A DNA stretch of 64,000 nucleotides from Rhodocyclaceae bacterium (GTDB lineage: Bacteria > Pseudomonadota > Gammaproteobacteria > Burkholderiales > Rhodocyclaceae): NCBI GenBank assembly GCA_016791115.1, contig JAEUNL010000054.1:97269-161268 (forward strand). Reading direction: 5' to 3'. This document shows positions 54,581 through 63,068 of the stretch, piece after piece. The number at the start of each line of letters is the position of its first letter. Positions within the stretch are counted from its first letter, which is position 1. The notes under the pieces are model-generated. The model did not search any database, was not told where the DNA came from, and saw only the letters and a list, made by a program, of their open reading frames with translations. Both the position numbers and the translations under genes were made by a program.

Positions 54581-54742
54581 GCCGATTACCGTGCCGATTA
54601 CAGGGGACGTGCCGATTACAGGGGACGGACCACGGTTGTTTTCACGTCCGTCCTTCGGGGCGGTCAGACGGAAAGTGCGATCAATACTGGGGACGGACCA
54701 TGATTGTTTTCCCCGCCCTTCGGGGCGGTCAGGCGGAAAGTG
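54581..54742 (+). repeat. REP-like tandem repeats
   Basis: GCCGATTAC occurs three times (54581, 54593, 54611), twice followed by AGGGGAC. A longer unit beginning GGGGACGGACCA and ending GGCGGTCA-G-CGGAAAGTG occurs at 54621-54677 and again at 54689-54742. Each unit contains a CCGCCC/GGGCGG-type hairpin (for example CCGCCCTTCGGGGCGG). Such GGGGACnGACCA units are commonly seen beside RAYT-type transposases; none is encoded here. Confidence 0.7.
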
Positions 54743-54843
54743 TGAGAAATCGTTGGCTATCCCCCTTTTTACGTGTGACTTCGGCCTAACTTAACGGCAT
54801 TGTGTCTGTCCCCGTTTTACCGTTCTACGGAGCAAATTGCGAA

Positions 54844-55272
54844 GTGAAGTTCGATGAAGCACACCGCTTAGGCGCGGAACTCGAGCTAGTTTCTTGCTGC
54901 AGCCTTCACCTCCTGCTCGAGCACATGGGGGATGCTGTCAACCCGCTGCGAGACTCGGTTGAAGACGGGGTACACACTCTGTGGCTTGAGCTGTCACCAT
55001 CGGAGACTAGCCTCGACGAGGCTGTCTCCCGCTATGCCTCAATTTTTGACACGCTTCCTTCAGAGCTGCGAGCTGTCTGGCACGCCTGTACGGATCGCTG
55101 TGTCAACGCGGGGCTTCAGGCCGGATTCCGCCCTCATGCATTTGCGTTGCTGGCATCACCAAGCACCATTGCCGAGCTTGCACGCCTCTGCTTACGGCTC
55201 CAGATCACCATGTACTCACCAGCGCCAAACCCCCAGGCGGCCAATCATGCAACCCCAGATGCTGCGGCCTAA
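54844..55272 (+). CDS. Hypothetical protein, about 142 residues
   Basis: A cytoplasmic protein of normal composition (KFDEAHRLGAELELVSCCSLHLLLEHMGD ... WHACTDRCVNAGLQAGFRPHAFALL). I do not recognise the family. The frame is open back to a GTG at 54802, but that part overlaps repeat-like sequence. The GTG at 54844, after an ACGGAG site, is the more likely start. Lower GC than the neighbours, like 52.9-54.5 kb. Confidence 0.5.
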   Translation: MKFDEAHRLGAELELVSCCSLHLLLEHMGDAVNPLRDSVEDGVHTLWLELSPSETSLDEAVSRYASIFDTLPSELRAVWHACTDRCVNAGLQAGFRPHAFALLASPSTIAELARLCLRLQITMYSPAPNPQAANHATPDAAA

Positions 55273-55366
55273 CCCTTCACCATGAATTTAAGCGTCCAGG
55301 CTCACTTTGTTTTCCCAACTTCGGAATGCACTGCACCGAAGATGCCGAACGATCAAGGCTGAAAGG

Positions 55367-55459
55367 CGCATGGATAGGCGCTCTCCAGCACGATACCGTG
55401 CAGATCGCCGCACGATGCGGGTCGCAGGCCGGGGGGCTTGAAAAATGCCTATCCATGCG
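55367..55459. repeat. Inverted repeat with a dispersed 15-bp motif
   Basis: CGCATGGATAGGC at 55367-55379 is perfectly inverted at 55447-55459 (GCCTATCCATGCG). The 15-bp version GCGCATGGATAGGCG also occurs at 13128-13142, downstream of the DUF748 gene. This suggests a dispersed REP-like element. The region between 55273 and 55581 has no gene. Confidence 0.6.
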
Positions 55460-55581
55460 TGTGCGGGGGGCATGGCGTCAAGCGCATGGCATGGTTATCG
55501 TTGTCCGTCGAATCAACGCTTGCGCCCTGCGCGGGCGCAGACAGGCTGGCACCTTCTTTGGGCAACCACACTGAGTTCGGC

Positions 55582-56724
55582 ATGAACCGTTTCGTCTCCG
55601 CGATACGCCGCCACGTTCGGCACCTGCCCGTCCTGCTGCTTGCGCTGGCCGGTGCCGGCTGTGCGCCGCAGGCAATGCTGGGCTATCGGCCCGAGGCGCC
55701 GATCAGCGCGAACCTGCCGCTCGGTGCGGCCGGCGTGCGCGATGCGCGTGCGGCGTTCGCGCCGCTGTTCGAACGCGAGTTGCGCGCCAGCGATGCGTCG
55801 GCCGATGCGGCGGCGTGGCTGCATGCCGGCCCGGCGCCGGTGCGCGACGTGCCGACGGCGCTCGGCGAGATAGACCGCCGCTTTGACGAGCGGCGGGCGC
55901 AGACCGTGGTGCTGGTGGTGCCCGGCCTGCTGGGCGATTGCGTGGATGACCAGTCGGTGCCCTTCGGCGACGGCGTGCTGCGCACGCGCGAGCTGGAATC
56001 GACGGCGTCCTACGCGCAGTACGCCGACCTCGGCCTGCGCGGGATCCGCCTGCTGTGGGTGCCGGGGCGCGCGTCGGTTGAGGCCAACGGCGCGCGGCTG
56101 GCGGCGGCGCTGCGCGAGGTGGCGGCGCGCGACGGGGTCGCGCACATCGTGCTGGTCGCCTACTCGAAGGGCACGCCCGACGTGCTGCATGCGCTGCGCC
56201 TGCTGGAGGCAAACGGCGGCGTGCCGCGGCAGATCGCCGCGCTGGTGTCGGTGGCCGGCATCGTGATGGGCACGCCGCTGGCCGACCACTACGAACAGCT
56301 CTACGCGAGCCTGTCGCCGCTGCTGTCGCCGTTCGGCTGCACGGCGGCGGCCGGCGGCGAGGTGGCGAGCCTCACCCGGCGCGAACGCGCGGACTGGCTG
56401 GCCGCGCACCCGCCGCCACCCGCGCTGGCCTACCATTCCGTGGTGGCCTTCGCCGCGCCGCACGAGACGGCGCCGTTCCTGCGCCACAGCCAGGCAATGC
56501 TGGCGGCCATCGACCCGCGCAATGACGGGCAGGTGGTCGCGGCGGATGCGCTGCTGCCGGGCAGCGCGCTGATTGCCGCGGCGCGCGCGGACCACTGGAG
56601 CCTCGCGCTGCCGCTGGAGCGCAACCCGCACGCGCTGGTGCGCGCGGTGGCGCCGAGCCGCACGTTTCCGCGTGCGCCGCTGTTCCGCGCCCTCGTGAAG
56701 TGGGTCGTGGGCACGCTGCCATGA
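55582..56724 (+). CDS. Lipoprotein with alpha/beta-hydrolase-like domain
   Basis: A 380-residue protein with a lipoprotein signal (LLLALAGAGC lipobox). The following domain recalls serine hydrolases: VVLVVPGLLGDCVD is the oxyanion strand and LVAYSKGTPDVLHAL carries a nucleophile-elbow serine in the A-x-S-x-G form. A possible catalytic His is in RADHWSLALP near the C-terminus. Substrate unknown; a lipid or cell-envelope ester is likely. Its stop overlaps the start of the next lipoprotein gene (ATGA), so the two are coupled. Confidence 0.72.
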   Translation: MNRFVSAIRRHVRHLPVLLLALAGAGCAPQAMLGYRPEAPISANLPLGAAGVRDARAAFAPLFERELRASDASADAAAWLHAGPAPVRDVPTALGEIDRRFDERRAQTVVLVVPGLLGDCVDDQSVPFGDGVLRTRELESTASYAQYADLGLRGIRLLWVPGRASVEANGARLAAALREVAARDGVAHIVLVAYSKGTPDVLHALRLLEANGGVPRQIAALVSVAGIVMGTPLADHYEQLYASLSPLLSPFGCTAAAGGEVASLTRRERADWLAAHPPPPALAYHSVVAFAAPHETAPFLRHSQAMLAAIDPRNDGQVVAADALLPGSALIAAARADHWSLALPLERNPHALVRAVAPSRTFPRAPLFRALVKWVVGTLP

Positions 56725-58088
56725 GGGCTGTGCCTGCCTTTCTGCGGGGGGTTGTCGCGGTGGGCGCGCTGGTCGCGCTGGCCGGCTGCGCGGGGCCGTC
56801 GGGTGCGTTGCGAAGCGGCGCGGCAACCGAACCGGCCTTGCAGTCGATGACGCAGGACGGCGTCACGGTTTCGGTCGCCGTGCTGACGGCCGCGCAGGCG
56901 CGCGAGCGCTTCGGCGCCGATCTCGATGCGCACGGCGTGCAGGCGGCGTGGATCCGCGTGCGCAACGCCTCGCCGCGCGGGCTGTGGTTCATCCGCAACC
57001 TGCTCGACCCGGATTTCTACTCGGCCGACGAGGTGGCCTCCATCAGCGAAGCCGAGGTGCCACATGGGGAGCGCGAGGCCTTGCGGCAGCGCCTGCGCGA
57101 CGAGTCGATCCGCGTGTTCATGCAGCCGGCAGCAATCACCGAGGGCCATCTGTTCCTGCCGAAGCTGGAAGGCGGCCGCTACCTCGACCTGCGCCTGCAG
57201 GGCGATGCGTGGGACGAGGCGCAAGCCGCCGGCACCGCGCCGGCGCGGCCGCGCGAGTTGCGCTTCGGCTTCGCCGTCGCGATGCCCGATGGCGAGTTCG
57301 ATTTCGAGCAGTTGCACCCGGCAAGGATCTACGCCGGCCGCGAAACGCCGGAGGTCGACGCGGCCGGCCTGCGCCGCGCGCTCGAAGCGCTGCCGTGCTG
57401 CACCTCGGACCGCGGCGGCAGCAACCCGGGCGATCCGCTCAACGTGGTGCTGGTGGGCGAGGCGGCCGAGGTGATGCATGCGCTGACGCGCGGCGGCTGG
57501 TCGTTCACGCACCGGATCACCGCGCACACTGTCGGCCGCGAGATCGCCGCGGCGCTGAGCGGATCGGCCTATGCGGTGGCGCCGGTGAGCAGCCTGTATG
57601 CCTTCGACCGCAGCCATGACGTGGCGCTGCAGCGCGCACGCCGCTCGATCGCGCAGCGCAGCCACATGCGGCTGTGGCTGGCGCCGTTCCTGTTCGAAGG
57701 GCGCCATGTGTGGGTGGGGCAGGTGAGCCGCGACATCGGCGTGAAGCTCACCACCAAGTCGCCGACGCTGACGACGCACGTGATCGACCCCGAGGTCGAC
57801 GCGACGCGCGAATACCTGCTGCACAGCTTGATGGCGCGCAACCTGGTCGAGCGCTTCGGTTTCGTCAAGGGCAGCGCGGCGGCCCCGCGCGAGGCGCCGC
57901 GGCGCAACCTGACCGACGATCCGTATTTCAGCGACGGCCTGCGCCTGGTGGTCGTGCTTGCCCAAGAGGCGGTCGCGCCGGGCGCCGCGCGCAACCTGAT
58001 GTGGGAGCGCTCGGCCGCCCCCATCGCCGAAGGACAAAGCCCGGCCGCGCAGCGCAACGTGCGGCCGATCGGGGCGGCGGCTGAATGA
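56721..58088 (+). CDS. LssY C-terminal-domain lipoprotein
   Basis: A 455-residue protein with a lipobox (ALVALAGC) and an LssY_C domain over most of its length. It includes GDPLNVVLVGEAAEVMHALTRGGWSF, SHMRLWLAPFLFEGRHVWVGQVSRDIGVKL and LTTHVIDPEVDATREYLLHSLM followed by VERFGFVKG. LssY_C proteins are envelope-associated and poorly understood; some are fused to PAP2 phosphatases. It is translationally coupled to the hydrolase-like lipoprotein, suggesting joint work on envelope lipids. Confidence 0.8.
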   Translation: MRAVPAFLRGVVAVGALVALAGCAGPSGALRSGAATEPALQSMTQDGVTVSVAVLTAAQARERFGADLDAHGVQAAWIRVRNASPRGLWFIRNLLDPDFYSADEVASISEAEVPHGEREALRQRLRDESIRVFMQPAAITEGHLFLPKLEGGRYLDLRLQGDAWDEAQAAGTAPARPRELRFGFAVAMPDGEFDFEQLHPARIYAGRETPEVDAAGLRRALEALPCCTSDRGGSNPGDPLNVVLVGEAAEVMHALTRGGWSFTHRITAHTVGREIAAALSGSAYAVAPVSSLYAFDRSHDVALQRARRSIAQRSHMRLWLAPFLFEGRHVWVGQVSRDIGVKLTTKSPTLTTHVIDPEVDATREYLLHSLMARNLVERFGFVKGSAAAPREAPRRNLTDDPYFSDGLRLVVVLAQEAVAPGAARNLMWERSAAPIAEGQSPAAQRNVRPIGAAAE

Positions 58089-58122
58089 TGCCGGGGCGAC
58101 AGGCGGATCGGACGGATGACCC

Positions 58123-59028
58123 ATGAGTACTGACGGTTCCGACGAGACGACAGCGCGCCTGAAGCACCTGGGCGGCGTCGAGATACTGGTCCTCGTCCTC
58201 GCCCTGGGCACCGGCGGCCTGGCCGCGGCCTATGCGATCGCCATGGCAGTCGGGGCGCATGCAGCCGGGCTGGAGCCGCCCCTGATGCTGCTCGAACTCG
58301 GCGGCATCCTGGCGCTCGGCGAGGGTGGGGCGCTGGTGGTCGGTGTTGTGCTGTTCGGCCTCGCCGGATTGCGCTACTGGGACAACGGCTTTCGGCTCAA
58401 TGCAAGGGTCGTCGCCATGCCGCTGGCGATTGCGGTGATCGTGTGGTCGGTCAAGTACGCGCATGAGGCGCGTGAGGCCGGCGCGGCACGCCACGCCCGC
58501 GAGATGGCGGAGGCGGCGGAACAGGGCGGAAAGCAGCGCCTGCGCGAGATCGCGTTCGCCTGCCACGGCTTCTGCGGTTTTGCCGAGGACAGCGGCCCGC
58601 TGGTGTGGCTGGTCGGCCAGGCGGACAGCGTCGCGGACTACAACGCGATCGGCCTGATGCTGAACCAGCGCGCCGACCGCAGCGCGCGTTCGGGCCGGAT
58701 GTCCGACCCGCGCTCGGCCCTGGAGGTGGCGGTGGACCGCTACGACACCCAGCCGGATCTGGTGGCCTATCTGCTCGGCATCAGCCGCGTCAACCACCAC
58801 TTCATGGTGACGCGCGCGAGTGTGGCCGAATTCGACGCGACGCTGCTCTACGCCGTGAGGCGTCGCGCGGGTGCCCCGCTGGTCAGCCTGCTGGTCGGCA
58901 ACGGCGCCAATCCGAATGCAGATGTCGATGGCGGCGCCACGGCGCTCGAAGCGTCGGCGTGGTACCCGGACGGAGAAGTGGCGCAGGCGGTCAGGCGCGC
59001 GTTGACCGGCGGCAACGGCCCGCGGTGA
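58123..59028 (+). CDS. Hypothetical membrane protein with ankyrin-like tail
   Basis: A 301-residue protein with three hydrophobic segments in the first ~110 residues (VEILVLVLALGTGGLAAAYAIA; GALVVGVVLFGLAG; VVAMPLAIAVIVWSV). A ~190-residue soluble part follows. Near its C-terminus, APLVSLLVGNGANPNADVDGGATALEAS resembles one ankyrin repeat. No family is assigned. It follows the LssY-type gene by 34 bases on the same strand. Confidence 0.6.
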   Translation: MSTDGSDETTARLKHLGGVEILVLVLALGTGGLAAAYAIAMAVGAHAAGLEPPLMLLELGGILALGEGGALVVGVVLFGLAGLRYWDNGFRLNARVVAMPLAIAVIVWSVKYAHEAREAGAARHAREMAEAAEQGGKQRLREIAFACHGFCGFAEDSGPLVWLVGQADSVADYNAIGLMLNQRADRSARSGRMSDPRSALEVAVDRYDTQPDLVAYLLGISRVNHHFMVTRASVAEFDATLLYAVRRRAGAPLVSLLVGNGANPNADVDGGATALEASAWYPDGEVAQAVRRALTGGNGPR

Positions 59029-59041
59029 GCGGGTGCCGCCG

Positions 59042-59953
59042 CTACCGCACGGGTGGCCGGCTATCGGGCAGGAAGGCCGATTCCGATTTGTAGATGTGCG
59101 TCCGGGTCCGGGCATCCCAGACCTGGAACTCCAGCCCGGCCTCGCTGAATCGCGGCATGCAGCTGCGGTAGCGGAACAGCTTGGTCCGTCCCGGCGCCAG
59201 GAACGCGCTGCCGGAGTAGCTGATTGCGTTGGCGGGAACCTGCGAACCGTCTTTCGCCAGTTGATAGGCGCAGGTCGCGCCGGGTTCGCAGTTCGTTTCC
59301 TCGACCATGAGCTGGCAGCGTTCGATTTCATCGCCCCGCGGCAGGACCAGCGCGACGGTGAATTGGTAGGTGTCGTTCGACAGGTTGGTCAGGCTGACGC
59401 CGTCCTCCTGGCGTTCGACGGCGAGAAACGCCGGCGGGGTATCAACGGGGCCGTGCGGGATGCGCTGTTTCTCCGCCTGCAACTGCCTGAGCTGCGCCTC
59501 GCGCAGGGCGGCGAGTTCGGCCTTCTCTTCCTGGCGCTCGATCCGCGCCTTGTCGCGCATCGGCGCGATCAGGCCGGACCAGAGCACCGCTGCGACCAGG
59601 GCCGCAAGGCCGATGCGACCGCCTCGCCCGACGACGGCGCCGAGCCAGCCCAGGAGTGCGTAGCTGGCTCCGGCGGCGCACAGAAACACGATCGGAACGA
59701 TGAACATGTAGATCAGCCCGCCCGCGCCGGCGCGTGTGGCGGCAGCCGAGTTGGCGAGCCAGAAGTATCGTGATGCGGCCACGCCGAACCCGATGCCCGC
59801 GACGCCGAGAAACAGCTTCCAGACCACTTTGGTTGTCTGCAGGCCGCCTTCGTGGTCGTGGCGTGCGGCGCTCATCGCCGAGACGAGCTGACGTCCGAAG
59901 AACGCGATCGTCAGCCCCGCGACGACGAAGATGAATATGTGGCCCACAGTCAT
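59042..59953 (-). CDS. Hypothetical membrane protein
   Basis: A 303-residue protein with about four hydrophobic segments in the N-terminal half (HIFIFVVAGLTIAFFG, VWKLFLGVAGIGFGVA, GLIYMFIVPIVFLCAAGASYALLGWLG, IGLAALVAAVLWSGLI). A charged coiled-coil stretch (RIERQEEKAELAALREAQLR) and a ~130-residue soluble domain follow. I do not recognise it. The ATG at 59953 is preferred over a TTG four codons upstream. It is convergent with the preceding gene (13-base gap). Confidence 0.62.
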   Translation of the reverse strand: MTVGHIFIFVVAGLTIAFFGRQLVSAMSAARHDHEGGLQTTKVVWKLFLGVAGIGFGVAASRYFWLANSAAATRAGAGGLIYMFIVPIVFLCAAGASYALLGWLGAVVGRGGRIGLAALVAAVLWSGLIAPMRDKARIERQEEKAELAALREAQLRQLQAEKQRIPHGPVDTPPAFLAVERQEDGVSLTNLSNDTYQFTVALVLPRGDEIERCQLMVEETNCEPGATCAYQLAKDGSQVPANAISYSGSAFLAPGRTKLFRYRSCMPRFSEAGLEFQVWDARTRTHIYKSESAFLPDSRPPVR

Positions 59954-60179
59954 GTCAGTGTCCAATGCCTCCGATGCCGATCGCCCGATGCGATTCGGGT
60001 ATGTGCCTATGGTAATGGATCGCGGCGTCGGCGCGAACCGCTTGCTAAGCCTTGCACTTCACGCACCCGCTGGATGGCTTGCGGCGGCGTGCCTGCTAGA
60101 ATCGCTTCGACCCTTCACCGAAATCGACGCCTTGGGCTCAACCCGGCTCCCCCGATCAGGCCAGCAGGATTCGAGCGCG

Positions 60180-61829
60180 ATGGACAACCTCGCGGCGCGC
60201 CTGAAGTTCTCGTTCCCGACCGGCCACATCTGGCTCGGCGAGGAGCGCATGATCCTGCTGCACCGCGCGGCCTTCGGCAGCTTTCGCAAGGAGCTGGTCA
60301 GCACGCTGGGCATGGAGCGCGCGCGCGGCGTGCTCACGCGCATGGGCTTCGCCGCCGGCGGGCGCGATGCGGAGCTGGTGCGATCGCTCTATCCGAACGC
60401 ATCGGATGCCGAGCTGATCCGCAACGGGCCGCTGCTGCACACGCTGGAAGGCATCGCCAAGGTCGAGCCGGTGCGCATCGACGTCGACATCGCGAAGGGG
60501 CATTTCTTCGCCGACGTGAACTGGCTGCAATCGTTCGAACGCGGCGTGCATCAGCAGATCTTCGGCGTCGAGGACGGCTCGTGCTGCTGGATGCAGGTGG
60601 GCTACGCCTGCGGCTACATCAGCGGCATCATGCGCAAGTTCACGCTGTTCGAGGAAGTCGAGTGCGGGCTGGAGAAGTGCCGCATCGTCGGCAGGCCGAT
60701 CGACCAGTGGGACGAGGCGCAGGCCGAGCCGCTGCTGCGCTACTTTCGCGCCGATCCGGTGGCCGACCAGTTGCTCGAACTGCAGCACCAGGTCGAGACG
60801 CTGCGCTACTCGATCGACGAATCGACCGAGCCGGGTGACCTGATCGGCAAGTCGGCCGCGTTCCGCGAAGCCTGGGGGCTGCTGAAGAAGGCGGCGAGAA
60901 GCCAGGTGACCGTTCTGCTGCTGGGCGAGACCGGCGTCGGCAAGGAGATGTTCGCGCGGGCGCTGCACAAGATCAGCAGCCGCAGCAACGCGCCCTTCGT
61001 GGCGGTGAACTGCGGCGCACTGCCGGAGCAGTTGCTCGAGGCGGAGCTGTTCGGCGTGCAGCAGGGCGCCTACACCGGCGCACAGCAGTCGCGCCCCGGC
61101 CGCTTCGAGCGCGCGCACGGCGGCACGCTGTTCCTCGACGAGGTCGGCGAGCTGTCGCCGTCGGCCCAGACCAAGCTGCTGCGCGTGCTGCAGGAGGGCG
61201 AACTGGAGCGCCTCGGCGATACGCGCAGCCGGCGGATCGACGTGCGGGTGATCGCGGCGACCAACATCGACCTCGATGCCGCGGTGCGCGACGGGCGCTT
61301 CCGCCGTGACCTGTTCTATCGCCTCAACGTGTTTCCGGTGACCATTGCGCCGCTGCGCGAACGCGTCGAGGACATCCCGCTGCTGGTGGCGCGCTTCATC
61401 GACAAGTACGCGGCGCGCGAAGGCAAGCGCGTGCGCGGCGTGACCGACAAGGCGATGGACGCGCTGTGTAGCCACGCCTGGCCGGGCAATGTGCGTGAAC
61501 TGGAAAACGTGGTCGAGCGCGGCGTGCTGCTCGCGCCGCCGGACGGGCAGGTGGACGTCGGCATGCTGTTTGCCGTGGCCCCGGCGGGGGAGGCGGCGGA
61601 CGCCGGGCGCGGCGTGGACCGCAAGGGCAACGTGGCCCGGAACCGGGCCGACCCGGTGGAACGATTCATCGCGCATTGCGCGCAGGAAGGCCTGACGCTG
61701 GCCGACGTCGAACGGCTGCTGGTGGAGGCGGCGCTCGCGCGCAGCGACAACAACGTGAGCGCCGCGGCGCGCCAGCTCGGCATCACGCGGCCGCAACTGC
61801 GCTATCGCCTGAAGCACGCGGCTGACTGA
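60180..61829 (+). CDS. Second DmpR/PoxR-type sigma54 activator
   Basis: A 549-residue paralogue of DmpR with the same three parts. The sensor domain (~1-205) includes CCWMQVGYACGYISG and VECGLEKCRIVG (the zinc-site pattern is partly shifted). The AAA+ domain has [24 protein letters not shown] and [13 protein letters not shown]. The Fis-type helix-turn-helix is [17 protein letters not shown]. The recognition helix differs from DmpR 1 (QLRYRLKH against QLSYRLKK), and the adjacent upstream activating sites differ too. It lies directly upstream of the second hydroxylase operon on the same strand. Confidence 0.93.
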   Translation: MDNLAARLKFSFPTGHIWLGEERMILLHRAAFGSFRKELVSTLGMERARGVLTRMGFAAGGRDAELVRSLYPNASDAELIRNGPLLHTLEGIAKVEPVRIDVDIAKGHFFADVNWLQSFERGVHQQIFGVEDGSCCWMQVGYACGYISGIMRKFTLFEEVECGLEKCRIVGRPIDQWDEAQAEPLLRYFRADPVADQLLELQHQVETLRYSIDESTEPGDLIGKSAAFREAWGLLKKAARSQVTVLLLGETGVGKEMFARALHKISSRSNAPFVAVNCGALPEQLLEAELFGVQQGAYTGAQQSRPGRFERAHGGTLFLDEVGELSPSAQTKLLRVLQEGELERLGDTRSRRIDVRVIAATNIDLDAAVRDGRFRRDLFYRLNVFPVTIAPLRERVEDIPLLVARFIDKYAAREGKRVRGVTDKAMDALCSHAWPGNVRELENVVERGVLLAPPDGQVDVGMLFAVAPAGEAADAGRGVDRKGNVARNRADPVERFIAHCAQEGLTLADVERLLVEAALARSDNNVSAAARQLGITRPQLRYRLKHAAD

Positions 61830-61878
61830 CGCGCGGGCTTCTCCCTTTGGTGGCGCTGATCTGCGCCGCTGCCGCAGG

Positions 61879-61925
61879 TGGACCATTTGGTCCACATGGC
61901 GGCCCGGACTGGCTCACCTGAGCCA
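61879..61925 (+). promoter_or_regulatory. Paired upstream activating sites, set C (TGG-type)
   Basis: TGGACCATTTGGTCCA (61879-61894) and TGGCTCACCTGAGCCA (61910-61925) are both perfect 7+2+7 palindromes starting exactly 31 bases apart. They have the same size and spacing as sets A and B but TGG-based half-sites instead of TTGAT. They are probable binding sites for the second DmpR-type regulator. Confidence 0.8.
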
Positions 61926-61970
61926 AGGCGGGCGGCCGGCCGCTGCAGGGTTTCCTGCTTCCTCTCTACG

Positions 61971-61983
61971 ATTCAACGACTTG
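61971..61983 (+). promoter_or_regulatory. Possible IHF site
   Basis: ATTCAACGACTTG matches WATCAA-N4-TTR with one mismatch. It lies between the activating sites and the -24/-12 element, where IHF bends DNA at sigma54 promoters. Confidence 0.4.
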
Positions 61984-61988
61984 CGATC

Positions 61989-62004
61989 TGGCACGCGCCT
62001 TGTT
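61989..62004 (+). promoter_or_regulatory. Sigma54 promoter for the second phenol hydroxylase operon
   Basis: TGGCACGCGCCTTGTT fits TGGCAC-N5-TTGC with a perfect -24 element. It is 56 bases upstream of dmpL2 and about 65 bases downstream of activating set C. Confidence 0.75.
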
Positions 62005-62059
62005 AAGGGCATGGGCAGGCCGGCGCTCGCCTGCGCAGAACGACACGAGAGGAGACGAC

Positions 62060-63043
62060 ATGCAGATCGACCTGCAGACCATCAACATCAAGCCGCTGCG
62101 GCAGAACTTCGACCACCTGACGGCGCGTTTCGGCGACAAGCCGGCGAGCCGCTACCAGGAGGCGACGTACGACATCCAGCAGACCTACCTTTACCACTAC
62201 AAGCCGACGTGGGAGCCGGAGCGGGAGATCTTCGACGAGCGGCGCACCGCGATCCGCATGAAGGACTGGTACGACTTCAAGGACCCGCGCCAGTTCTATT
62301 ACGGCACTTACACGCTGGCGCGCTCGCGCATGCAGGATGCGGCCGACGCGGCGTTCGAGTTCGCGCTCGACAGCGGCATGGCAGATGCCCTGCCGGAATC
62401 GGCGCGCCGGCTGATCGTCGACGTGCTGGTGCCGATGCGCCACGTCGAGTGGGGCGCCAACATGAACAATACCTTCATCTCGGCCTACGGCTACGGTACG
62501 GCAATCGAGGCGGCGTGCATATTCGCGGCAATGGACCGGCTGGGCATCGCGCAGCAGCTCAGCCGCGTCGGCCTCGCGCTCGATGGCGAGGCGGCGCTCG
62601 ACGACGCCAAGACGCGCTGGATGGATGCGGCCGAATTCCAGCCCTTGCGCAGGCTGGTCGAAGACACCTTCGTGGTGAAGGACTGGTTCGAGCTGTTCAT
62701 CGCACAGAACCTGGTGCTGGACGGCTGGCTGCATCCCTTCACCTACACGCATCTCGAGCAGAAGGCGTCGAAGGAGAGCGGCGCCTTCTTCGGCCTGTCG
62801 AGCAAGTTCCAGAACGACTGGTCCGCCGAAACGACGCGCTGGGTCGACGCCATGGTCAAGGCGGCGATCGCGGATTCGGACGAGAACCGCGCACTGGTCG
62901 CCGGCTGGACCGCGCACTACGCCGCGCGCGCGCGCGAGGCGGTCGAAGCCCTCGCGACCGCGGTGTTCGGCGACGAGGCCGAATCGGTGGTGGCGGTCAT
63001 CGACGAAGCCTTCGCCGCACGCCTGAAGAAGATCGGCCTCTGA
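62060..63043 (+). CDS. dmpL: Phenol hydroxylase beta subunit, second copy (DmpL-like)
   Basis: A 327-residue paralogue of DmpL with the same signatures (INIKPLRQNFDHLTARFGDK, MKDWYDFKDPRQFYYGTYTLARSRMQ, DWFELFIAQNLVLDGW). A GAGAGGAG site precedes the ATG at 62060. It is the first gene after the sigma54 promoter; no dmpK precedes it. Only 25 bases separate it from dmpN2, so the dmpM gene expected there is absent. Confidence 0.95.
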   Translation: MQIDLQTINIKPLRQNFDHLTARFGDKPASRYQEATYDIQQTYLYHYKPTWEPEREIFDERRTAIRMKDWYDFKDPRQFYYGTYTLARSRMQDAADAAFEFALDSGMADALPESARRLIVDVLVPMRHVEWGANMNNTFISAYGYGTAIEAACIFAAMDRLGIAQQLSRVGLALDGEAALDDAKTRWMDAAEFQPLRRLVEDTFVVKDWFELFIAQNLVLDGWLHPFTYTHLEQKASKESGAFFGLSSKFQNDWSAETTRWVDAMVKAAIADSDENRALVAGWTAHYAARAREAVEALATAVFGDEAESVVAVIDEAFAARLKKIGL

Positions 63044-63068
63044 GCCACCTGGAACCGGAGATACGCAC

